From contig JASBSZ010000029.1 of the NCBI GenBank assembly GCA_030148665.1, positions 1 to 64,000 on the forward strand: DNA of 64,000 nt, in the 5' to 3' direction. The position numbers were made by a program, and so were the translations under genes. Shown one piece after another: positions 53,562-60,927 of this stretch. Every line of letters begins with the position of its first letter. Within the stretch, counting starts at the first letter, position 1. The notes under the pieces are model-generated. The model had not been told where the DNA came from and ran no database searches. It was given only the letters and a program-made list of their open reading frames with translations. Source of the DNA: Alphaproteobacteria bacterium (lineage in GTDB: Bacteria > Pseudomonadota > Alphaproteobacteria > Rhodobacterales > Rhodobacteraceae).

Positions 53562-54548
53562 ATGCCCGTATCGAAATTGAGTGTCGTCGTGACGCGCCGC
53601 CTGCCTGAAGTGGTCGAAACCCGCCTGAAAGAGCTGTTCGATGTCGAGTTGAACGAAACCGACACGCCGTTCAGTCGCGCACAGCTGGCGGCGGCGATGC
53701 AGCGCGCCGATGTCCTGGTTCCGACGCTGACCGACGTGATTGACGCGCCGCTATTGGCGCAGGCCGGTGACCGGCTGAAGCTGATCGCCAATTACGGTGC
53801 GGGATTCGACCATATAGACGTTCAGACGGCCCGCCAGCGGGGCATCCTCGTGTCAAACACGCCTGGCGTCCTGACCGACGATACCGCCGACATGACAATG
53901 GCGCTGATCCTCGCGGTCATGCGCGGTTTCAAGCGTGGATTGCAGATCATGGAATCGGGTGAATGGGAGGGGTGGTCGCCCACGGCGTTTCTCGGCAGCC
54001 GTGTCGGAGGCAAGCGTCTGGGCATCCTCGGCATGGGTCGCATCGGGCAGGCGGTGGCACGACGCGCCAGGCCCTTTGGCCTGCAGATCCACTATCACAA
54101 CCGCAAGCGTGTGCACCCCGACATCGAGGCCGAGCTTGAGGCGACCTATTGGGAAAGCCTGGACCAGATGCTCAGCCGTGTCGATATTCTGTCGATCAAC
54201 TGCCCGCATACGCCGGCGACCTATCACCTGCTGAATGCGCGGCGGCTGAAACTGATGAAAAAGACCGCCGTCATCGTCAACACGTCGCGCGGAGAGGTGA
54301 TCGATGAAAACGCCTTTACCCGGATGTTGCGTGCCGGAGAACTGGCTGGCGCCGGGCTGGACGTGTTCGAAAAGGGCCACATGATCAACCCGCGGCTGCG
54401 CGAACTGGACAACACGGTTCTGCTGCCGCATATGGGCTCGGCCACCGGCGAGGGGCGTGTCGAGATGGGTGAAAAGGTCATCATCAACATCAAGACCTTT
54501 GCCGACGGGCACCGACCGCCGGATCTGATCGTGCCCTCGATGTTGTGA
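53562..54548 (+). CDS. D-2-hydroxyacid dehydrogenase (glyoxylate reductase-like)
   Basis: The 328-residue NAD(P)-dependent enzyme has the Rossmann motif GILGMGRIGQAVARRA, catalytic Arg in NTSRGEVID, Glu in VFEK and His in LLPHMGSAT. The HMGSAT form is typical of glyoxylate/hydroxypyruvate reductases of this family. The ATG at 53562 begins MPVSKLSVVV; an ATG at 53526 is possible but less family-like. AGGAG (53546-53550) precedes. Confidence 0.92.
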   Translation: MPVSKLSVVVTRRLPEVVETRLKELFDVELNETDTPFSRAQLAAAMQRADVLVPTLTDVIDAPLLAQAGDRLKLIANYGAGFDHIDVQTARQRGILVSNTPGVLTDDTADMTMALILAVMRGFKRGLQIMESGEWEGWSPTAFLGSRVGGKRLGILGMGRIGQAVARRARPFGLQIHYHNRKRVHPDIEAELEATYWESLDQMLSRVDILSINCPHTPATYHLLNARRLKLMKKTAVIVNTSRGEVIDENAFTRMLRAGELAGAGLDVFEKGHMINPRLRELDNTVLLPHMGSATGEGRVEMGEKVIINIKTFADGHRPPDLIVPSML

Positions 54549-54564
54549 CGATCAGTCCCCCGCC

Positions 54565-54606
54565 TTGAGCCAGATCAAGGCCACGGGATTCGAGGTGCCC
54601 TATCCT
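54565..54606 (+). promoter_or_regulatory. FNR/Dnr-type promoter of the globin gene
   Basis: TTGAGCCAGATCAA (54565-54578) matches the FNR-like pattern TTGAN-N4-ATCAA and is embedded in the dyad CCTTGAGCCAGATCAAGG. Its centre is exactly 32 bases from the centre of TATCCT (54601-54606), the geometry of a class II FNR-activated promoter. Related regulators of nitric oxide response (Dnr/NnrR) bind similar sites. Confidence 0.7.
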
Positions 54607-54629
54607 GTTGGCAGGGAGGCCGATCCATC

Positions 54630-55043
54630 ATGCAGCTGACAGACAGGCAAAAGGCACTTGTGCGCGACAGTTTCTTTCGGGCAATGGAATTGCACAACCC
54701 GTGGGATACCAGATTCTATGATCATTTCTTTCGGCGTGCCCCGCATCTGCGCAAGCTGTTTCGCGACGACATAGCCGGGCAGGAAATGCGCTTCATGACG
54801 ACGCTCAAGGTGATCGTGGACAATCTGGAACAGGATGGCACCCTCAAACCACGTTATTCCGAACTGGGCCGCGAGCACGCGGCGATCGGTGTCAGGCCAC
54901 AGGATTTTTCCGTGATGGAGGACGCGCTCATGGACAGTCTGCGCGACCTTCTGAAGGACGATTTCACCCCCGAGACCGAAGATGCCTGGCGTCTGCTCTA
55001 TCGTCAGGTTGCCGGCGAACTGCAGGAAAGCATGACGCAATAG
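54630..55043 (+). CDS. Single-domain globin
   Basis: The 137-residue protein has the globin pattern: FFRAMELHNPWDTRFYDHFFRRAP in helices A-B, Q51 or a nearby residue as possible distal ligand (GQEMRFMTTL), and proximal H83 in ELGREHAAIGV. Such small globins bind oxygen or nitric oxide. No reductase domain is present, so it is not a full flavohaemoglobin. An FNR-like site lies in front of it, suggesting a role at low oxygen or against nitric oxide. Confidence 0.88.
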   Translation: MQLTDRQKALVRDSFFRAMELHNPWDTRFYDHFFRRAPHLRKLFRDDIAGQEMRFMTTLKVIVDNLEQDGTLKPRYSELGREHAAIGVRPQDFSVMEDALMDSLRDLLKDDFTPETEDAWRLLYRQVAGELQESMTQ

Positions 55044-55068
55044 CCGGGGCGCGTGTCTGTTCCGCCGC

Positions 55069-55944
55069 CTATTCCGCCGGGGCGGGGGCGTTTCGAGCCC
55101 TCTCGGCGGTATCGTTCATCACGTCGGTCAGCGTCGGGCGCTCTTCGCGATAGAACAGTCCGAGCGCCGGGATCTCGTGCGCCGCGGCCTGTGCCATTGC
55201 CGCCATGAGGTCGGTCGGATCGTGGTCGTCCGGCAAATCCTGGACCTGCATGTTGAGATTGGCATAGGTGCGGTCGGTCTTGTCGAAGGTCACGCAGGGC
55301 GACAGGATATGCAGATAGGAAAACCCCCTGTGGGCAATCGCCTGCTCCATCATGTCCGCCAGATGATGCGGCCGGCCGGCATAGGCCTGACCGACCCAGC
55401 TGGCGCGATAGGCCAGCAGCATCATCAACGGGTGCAGCGGCTGATCCTCGTTGGCATAGGGCGTGGTCTTCGAGCGGAACCCCACGGCGGTGGTGGGTGA
55501 GGTCTGCCCCTTGGTCAGCCCGTAGATGCCGTTGTCGAATACCATATACGTCATGTCCACGTTGCGCCGCGCGGCATGCGGGATATGTCCGCCGCCGATC
55601 GCAAAGCCGTCGCCATCGCCCCCGATCGCGACGACGGTCAGCGCATCGTTGGCCGTCTTGACCCCGGTCGCAACGGGTAGCGTTCGCCCGTGCAGCGTAT
55701 GGAATCCGTAGGTGTTGACGAAGAACGGGAAGCGCGAGGAACATCCGATACCCGATACGACGACGGCGTCCTCATTGCGGATGCCGAGACGGTTGAGCGC
55801 AATGGTCAACCCCTCCTGCATGGCGAAATAGCCGCAACCGGGGCACCAGGTGGGCAGGGATTTCGACCGATAGGCCAGATGCCCGTCGGCGCGGATTTCA
55901 TCCAGCTTTTCCTCCAGATAGACCGGTTTCACATGTTCGTTCAT
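55069..55944 (-). CDS. korB: 2-oxoacid:acceptor oxidoreductase, beta subunit (KorB-like)
   Basis: This 291-residue subunit carries thiamine diphosphate and one Fe-S cluster. C34 and C37 (WCPGCG), a further Cys in GIGCSS and one in LSPCVTFD fit the cluster, and GDGDGFAIGGGH is the TPP motif. With the alpha subunit it interconverts 2-oxoacids and acyl-CoA with low-potential electrons. The substrate (2-oxoglutarate or pyruvate) is not decided by sequence, so the symbol is tentative. It overlaps the alpha gene as ATGA and is last in a four-gene operon. Confidence 0.88.
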   Translation of the reverse strand: MNEHVKPVYLEEKLDEIRADGHLAYRSKSLPTWCPGCGYFAMQEGLTIALNRLGIRNEDAVVVSGIGCSSRFPFFVNTYGFHTLHGRTLPVATGVKTANDALTVVAIGGDGDGFAIGGGHIPHAARRNVDMTYMVFDNGIYGLTKGQTSPTTAVGFRSKTTPYANEDQPLHPLMMLLAYRASWVGQAYAGRPHHLADMMEQAIAHRGFSYLHILSPCVTFDKTDRTYANLNMQVQDLPDDHDPTDLMAAMAQAAAHEIPALGLFYREERPTLTDVMNDTAERARNAPAPAE

Positions 55945-57767
55945 GTCGTGGCTCCCTGCTGCTGCACGGGTGAATGCGTCCCTTCGCCGATTCCCGTTTG
56001 GGCAAGGCGGCGAACCTCGGCAAGGATCTCGTCCACCATCATCGGTGCCCCCGTGGTGCGGTTCAGCCTGACCACCGGCCGTCCCAGCGCCCCCGAGACA
56101 AGATTGGCAAACTGGCCTTCATGGTTCAGCTCGGGCACCAGAATATGGTCGCAGTCGTCAAAGAATTCGTTGATGCGCTCCTCGGGCAGCGGAGACAGCA
56201 TCACCACCTTCATGGCGGCGCAGCTTATGCCTTCGTCCTGGGCGGCGTACATGGTTTCCAGTATCTCGCCAAAGGTCGAGCCCCAGCCCAGGATACCCAC
56301 CTTGACGCGGCCTTCGTCTCCGAACCGCTTGCAGGTCGTCAGGCCCGGATAACGGGTGGCCGAGGTCAGCTTGTCGTGGCGCTTGGCGTTCATCTGCTGG
56401 TGGAGCGCGTCGCTGGGCCGGCCCAGTTCGTTGTGTTCAAGCCCGGTTACCGTGTGCATGTGGCCCTCGTCGCCCGGTAGAGCACGGGGCGATATCCCGT
56501 CGTCGGTGAGGGCAAAGCGGCGATAGGGCTGGTTTTCCGGCAGCTCGGGCTTGATGCGCGGTTTGGGGGCGAACACGTTCTCGCGGGGCGGGATGACCGT
56601 TTCGAAGCGGTTTGAAAGATACAGGTCGATCAGCACGATCACCGGGGTCTGGTATTTTTCGGCGATTTCGAACGCCATGCCGGCGCAGCGATAGCACCCC
56701 TCGACATTCGTCGGCGCCAGCACGATTCGCCGCGCGTCGCCTGAGCCGCCAAAGACCGCAAGGTTCAGGTCCGATTGTTCGGTCTTGGTCGGCAGTCCGG
56801 TCGAGGGGCCGCCGCGCTGGCTGACCACCACGACAAAGGGCACCTCGGCCATGACGCCAAGGCCCATCATCTCGGTCATCAGGGCAAGGCCCGGCCCCGA
56901 GGTCGCGGTTGCCGCCCGCGCCCCGGCATAGCCCGCGCCCAGGGTTGCCGAAATGGCGGCAATTTCGTCCTCGGTCTGCAGAAATCGCCCCCCCGCGCGC
57001 GGCAGGGCCGCCGCCAGGCGTTCCATGATGCTGGTTGCGGGCGTGATCGGATAGCCGAAATAGGTGTCGATCCCGGCCTCAAGAAAACCGCGCGCAACAG
57101 CGCCGTTACCCGTCATCATCACGGCATCCTTGCCGTTGGCGACCTGTTGCGGCATGCCGACCCTTACATCGTCCAGCTTGAATGTTGCCTTGCCTGCCGC
57201 AAATCCGGCGTCGAATGCGCGGATGTTGTCATCGGTCACCGCCTGCGGTTTCTTGGCAAATTTCTGGGCGATGATCTCGTGAAATATCTCGGCCGGAATG
57301 TCGAACAGCCCCGCCGCATAGCCCAGCGCCACGATGTTGCGCGAGCGCGCCTTGCCGGTCGCCTCTTCGCAGATGCGCCGGTTGGCAAAGCCATAGGGAA
57401 CCTGCGCCGCCGCGATATGGGCACTGATATGTCCACCTTCGGGAATGGCGGCGATGGGGCTGTCCTCGAACAGGACGGCGCCGAAATCGCGCACCTCGCC
57501 GACATGCGCAATGGCGTGGCTGTCATTGAGCGAGATCAGCACGTCCGACTTGTGTTTCAGCGAATAGGTCTGCTGGGAAGAAATGCGGATACGCGAGATA
57601 CATTTGCCAAAGCCCCTGATTTCGGGCGGGTAGATGTCAAACGCGATCACCTTGTAGCCCATCAGCGCAGCGGCACGTTTCATGATGTCGCCCGCCGCGA
57701 TGGTGCCGTCCCCGGCCGAGCCGATGATGGCGAATTGTATGTCGGTCCCGTTGCGTGATTTGGCCAT
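55941..57767 (-). CDS. korA: 2-oxoacid:acceptor oxidoreductase, fused gamma-alpha subunit (KorA-like)
   Basis: The 608-residue protein joins an N-terminal gamma domain (about 1-190; IIGSAGDGTIAAGDIMKRAA, YPPEIRGFGK) with the alpha domain (about 205-590; GYPITPATSIMERLA, TSGPGLALMTEMMGLGVMAE, TKTEQSDLN). Fused gamma-alpha subunits are typical of KorAB-type enzymes that accept ferredoxin. The ATG at 57767 follows the upstream stop by 2 bases; a TTG at 57773 is also in frame. Confidence 0.9.
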   Translation of the reverse strand: MAKSRNGTDIQFAIIGSAGDGTIAAGDIMKRAAALMGYKVIAFDIYPPEIRGFGKCISRIRISSQQTYSLKHKSDVLISLNDSHAIAHVGEVRDFGAVLFEDSPIAAIPEGGHISAHIAAAQVPYGFANRRICEEATGKARSRNIVALGYAAGLFDIPAEIFHEIIAQKFAKKPQAVTDDNIRAFDAGFAAGKATFKLDDVRVGMPQQVANGKDAVMMTGNGAVARGFLEAGIDTYFGYPITPATSIMERLAAALPRAGGRFLQTEDEIAAISATLGAGYAGARAATATSGPGLALMTEMMGLGVMAEVPFVVVVSQRGGPSTGLPTKTEQSDLNLAVFGGSGDARRIVLAPTNVEGCYRCAGMAFEIAEKYQTPVIVLIDLYLSNRFETVIPPRENVFAPKPRIKPELPENQPYRRFALTDDGISPRALPGDEGHMHTVTGLEHNELGRPSDALHQQMNAKRHDKLTSATRYPGLTTCKRFGDEGRVKVGILGWGSTFGEILETMYAAQDEGISCAAMKVVMLSPLPEERINEFFDDCDHILVPELNHEGQFANLVSGALGRPVVRLNRTTGAPMMVDEILAEVRRLAQTGIGEGTHSPVQQQGATT

Positions 57768-57769
57768 GA

Positions 57770-58798
57770 TCAATGTGTCCAGAAGGTCGAGTGGATATTG
57801 CCCTGATCGTCAACCTCGATCCGGTCCTCCACCTTGACGTCGAAAATCTCGTGCGCGCCCTTGATGTTGCGCGCGGCCAGTTCGCCCATGACGCGAACGT
57901 TTTTCCAGCCGTGATAGAACTTGTAGGCCTTTTCCTCGTCATTCCAGATCTGGCAGACATCGCCCGCAGCCCAGATATGGGGATGTGTCGTGCCCAGCTC
58001 GGGCGTGACCAGCAGGCCGCGTTCGATATCGACCCCGGCATTCAGCATGAATTCGACCATCGGCACCAGCCCGCAGGACGGGATGACCACATCGGCGGTC
58101 ATGGTTGTGCCGTCCTCGAAGGCGACGACACGACCCCGCTCGGCGCCTTCCGGGGTGGTAACGGTGGCGGGTCTGGCGTCCTGGACGACCTCGATTCCGC
58201 GCCGGGCCAACGCCTGCAGCAGTTGAGCGCGCAGTTCGTCATCTGGTTCATGGGGCCAGAAGGTCTGGGCATTGGTCACAAGTGTGACGCGACGGCCGGT
58301 GTCAAGCAGGGTGAGCGCCAGGTCGATGCCGATCATGTCGCCGCCGATCATCACCGCGTGGCCATTTTCGGGCAGGTCGCGATACAGGCGCATGGCGGCC
58401 TCGTAAGATCCGAAGCCGTGCATCAGGGGGGCGGAATCGATCAATGTTTCCGGCAGATAGGCACGCCCGCCCGCGCAGACCAGCAGGCTGTCGAAATGAA
58501 TGACCTCCTGATGGGCCAGTCTGATCTGCTGGGTCTTGCCATCGACATCCACCACCTTGTTGTGCCTGCGCAGCGTGATGCGGTTTTCACTGTAATATGC
58601 GGGCGGAACGGCCAGCAGCTCGTGCCAGTCGGTGCAACCGCGAAAGATGCGCGGCAGATCATAGCGGTTGTAAAATGGCAGGCTGTCCATGGTGATCATC
58701 GAGATGCGGCAATCGGGGTCGTTTTCACGCAGGGTGGCTGCCGCCCCGAACCCTGCCGAACCCGAGCCGATAATGACATGGTGCAAGGGATCGGCCAT
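57770..58798 (-). CDS. FAD-dependent pyridine-nucleotide-disulphide-type oxidoreductase
   Basis: The 342-residue flavoprotein has the FAD motif GSGSAGFGAAATLRE, a second dinucleotide motif around IGGDMIGIDLALTLLDTG and the FAD-closing IWAAGDVCQIW. It resembles NADH:acceptor reductases such as rubredoxin or ferredoxin reductases. It lies between the GltD-like and KorA genes, suggesting it links NAD(P)H to the ferredoxin or the oxidoreductase. The exact acceptor is unknown. Confidence 0.86.
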   Translation of the reverse strand: MADPLHHVIIGSGSAGFGAAATLRENDPDCRISMITMDSLPFYNRYDLPRIFRGCTDWHELLAVPPAYYSENRITLRRHNKVVDVDGKTQQIRLAHQEVIHFDSLLVCAGGRAYLPETLIDSAPLMHGFGSYEAAMRLYRDLPENGHAVMIGGDMIGIDLALTLLDTGRRVTLVTNAQTFWPHEPDDELRAQLLQALARRGIEVVQDARPATVTTPEGAERGRVVAFEDGTTMTADVVIPSCGLVPMVEFMLNAGVDIERGLLVTPELGTTHPHIWAAGDVCQIWNDEEKAYKFYHGWKNVRVMGELAARNIKGAHEIFDVKVEDRIEVDDQGNIHSTFWTH

Positions 58799-58801
58799 GT
58801 G

Positions 58802-60613
58802 TCAGACCTCCTGTGTCACGAGACGGTTGCGCGTGATCGAGATGCACTGTGTCGGGCAGACATAATAACATGCGCCACAGCGGATACATTCGGTGTTGTC
58901 GATCCAGATCGCGCCAACGTGATCCCATTCGCGGGTTTCCTGCAGGCTTCCATATGTGCCGTCGGGGTTGATCTGGATGCCCTCGACCATCTTGATACAA
59001 TTCTTGGGCGCAACCTCGATGCAGGCACGGCAATAGATGCAGTTGTCCACGTCGATCTTGTAGTGGAGGTTGCACAGATAGCAGCGCTTGGCTTCTTCCA
59101 GGGCCAGGTCGCCGTCATAGCCCAGTTCGACCTCGCTGGTCGGGGCCGAGATCCGTTCGGTCACGGGTTCGGTCGGCACATGATGACGGTCGATGAAGTC
59201 GAAGGCGCGCTCGCGCAGGGGGGCGGTCACGCGCTCGATCTTGACCACGCGCTTGCGCCTCGGGCGGCCCATCAGCCAGGTGTCGATATGTTCGGCCACC
59301 TCGCGGCCCTGGCCGATTGCCTCGATCACGGTGCTTGCGCCCTTGACGTAGTCGCCGGCGGCAAACACGCCTTGCAGCGATGTCATTCCGTTTTCATCGG
59401 TCCGGGCGTTGTTCCAGCGGTCAAGCTCGATCTTTTCGTCCAGCCAGTCATGGCTGGTTCGCTGGCCAATGGCGATCAGCAGAGTGTCGCATTCGAAATC
59501 GAATTCCGAGCCGTTGATTGCGATGGCCTTGCGGCGACCGTTCTCGCGCCAGCCGCCAAGGCGGTTCTGGACGAATTCAACCGCCGTCAGGATGTCCTGG
59601 TCATCGGCCTTCAATGCAACCGGCGTGCGCAGCCCCTTGATGCCGATGCTTTCCCGGCGGGCCTCGAGGATCTCGTCCTTGGTGACGGGGATGTATTCCT
59701 CGGTCGTGCGCAGGTGGATGGTGACCTCTTCGGCCCCCAGACGGCGGGCCACGCGGGCGCAGTCGAGTGCGGTAAAGCCGGCGCCAACCACGGCAACCCG
59801 GCGGCCCACGGTCTTGCCCTTGCCGCGATGCATGTCCAGCAGGAAGTCGAAGCCGTATTCGGCGTTTTCGACCCGATCGACCTGGCTTCCCTGCGGGTCG
59901 TCGCGCAGGGGCAGGGGGATTGCCTGCATGCAGCCGGTTGCCAGCAGTACCGCGTCGAAATCCTTGCGCAGTTGCGAAAGCGGAATCTCGCCCTCGCCGT
60001 TGCCGATGGTCACACCGCATTTCAGTTCGACGCCCAGGCGCAGCGCGTTCTTGATTTCCTCGTGCAGCGTGTCACGCGGCAGGCGGAATTCCGGGATGCC
60101 GTAGGTCAGCATGCCGCCGGGGCGCTCTTCGCGCTCGAACACGGTGACGTCATGGCCCATGAGCGAAAGGTCATGCGCCGCAGCCACCCCCGCCGGGCCC
60201 GAGCCGATGATCGCCACCTTCTTGCCTGAAGGGGCATAAAGGCTCTCTTTCAGGCGGTGTCCCACATCCTTGAGATCGGCGGCTGCCCTTTTCAGGTGAC
60301 AGATGCTGACAGGGTCGCCATTGCCGGGCCAGCCGTGGCGGCACATGTCCTCGCATGGGCGCGAACATATCCGGCCCAGAACACCGGGCAGAACATTTGC
60401 CTCGCGGTTGATTTCATATGATTCGCCATGCCTGCCACGCATGATTTCCCATATGTAGGTGGGAATATCGGTGCCCGCAGGGCAGGCGGTCTGACAGGGG
60501 ATGTTTTCCCTGACCCAGCCGAAATCGCGCGGGTCGTCGGAATATTCTATATCCTCGGTGTCGCTGTCGGTGCTGCTGAGTCGGGGCGGTGGAAGTTCGT
60601 CATTGCCGGCCAT
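58802..60613 (-). CDS. GltD/NfnB-like FAD-NADPH oxidoreductase with C-terminal ferredoxin domain
   Basis: The 603-residue protein has an N-terminal Fe-S region (CQTACPAGTDIP, then ICSRPCEDMCRHG), typical of the glutamate synthase small-chain family. A two-dinucleotide flavoprotein core follows (IGSGPAGVAAAHDL; VVGAGFTALDCARVA). The C-terminal 2[4Fe-4S] ferredoxin domain has CIYCRACIEVAPKNC and CIRCGACYYVCPTQC. It is first in the operon and could move electrons between NADPH and the KorAB enzyme, taking the place of a separate ferredoxin. No glutamate synthase large subunit is nearby. Confidence 0.87.
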   Translation of the reverse strand: MAGNDELPPPRLSSTDSDTEDIEYSDDPRDFGWVRENIPCQTACPAGTDIPTYIWEIMRGRHGESYEINREANVLPGVLGRICSRPCEDMCRHGWPGNGDPVSICHLKRAAADLKDVGHRLKESLYAPSGKKVAIIGSGPAGVAAAHDLSLMGHDVTVFEREERPGGMLTYGIPEFRLPRDTLHEEIKNALRLGVELKCGVTIGNGEGEIPLSQLRKDFDAVLLATGCMQAIPLPLRDDPQGSQVDRVENAEYGFDFLLDMHRGKGKTVGRRVAVVGAGFTALDCARVARRLGAEEVTIHLRTTEEYIPVTKDEILEARRESIGIKGLRTPVALKADDQDILTAVEFVQNRLGGWRENGRRKAIAINGSEFDFECDTLLIAIGQRTSHDWLDEKIELDRWNNARTDENGMTSLQGVFAAGDYVKGASTVIEAIGQGREVAEHIDTWLMGRPRRKRVVKIERVTAPLRERAFDFIDRHHVPTEPVTERISAPTSEVELGYDGDLALEEAKRCYLCNLHYKIDVDNCIYCRACIEVAPKNCIKMVEGIQINPDGTYGSLQETREWDHVGAIWIDNTECIRCGACYYVCPTQCISITRNRLVTQEV

Positions 60614-60927
60614 TTCATCGGTTCCGAAATCTGCCTCTATTCCGGCAGCCTAGTACAAGTTTTTTCGACCGTCCAGTTTTCTGTCATGGCCGCGTGCAAG
60701 GCCGGGATCGGGCGATTGCGCAGGTCCAGCCTGCGGGCCGGGGCGCCTGGAAAAAATGACGCTGTGCGGGATGCTCGATTGCCGTGCCGCTCATGCACCG
60801 CGCGGCGTCATTGACCGCGCAGGGGTCAGCGCCTATTCTCGGCCTCCCCCGGTGAATACCAACGGTGAACATCAACACGGCGAACCTCAAGGGGGCCCTG
60901 CCGCAACATGAACAAGGGATCCATTGC
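60614..60927. other. Divergent control region between the oxidoreductase operon and nrdJ
   Basis: This 314-base gap holds the nrdJ promoter (60811-60839) and presumably the start of the oxidoreductase operon. AATGACGC (60755-60762) and GCGTCATT (60805-60812) form a widely spaced inverted repeat. I see no NrdR box, no FNR box and no small gene. Confidence 0.5.
60811..60839 (+). promoter_or_regulatory. Putative sigma-70 promoter of nrdJ
   Basis: TTGACC (60811-60816), a 17-base spacer and TATTCT (60834-60839) closely fit a sigma-70 promoter, giving a leader of about 80 bases before the ATG at 60928. Confidence 0.6.

Noticed and set aside
55044-55068. Terminator between the convergent globin and korB genes
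   Set aside because: The gap is only 25 bases and G+C-rich sequence there does not form a convincing stem with a T-run.
57773-60229. Very long plus-strand open frame opposite the flavoprotein genes
   Set aside because: Antisense shadow of two genes with clear cofactor motifs; the translation is low in recognisable domains.
60755-60812. Inverted repeat AATGACGC ... GCGTCATT upstream of nrdJ
   Set aside because: The arms are 42 bases apart and short, and the repeat does not match an NrdR box. It is noted only as part of the intergenic description.
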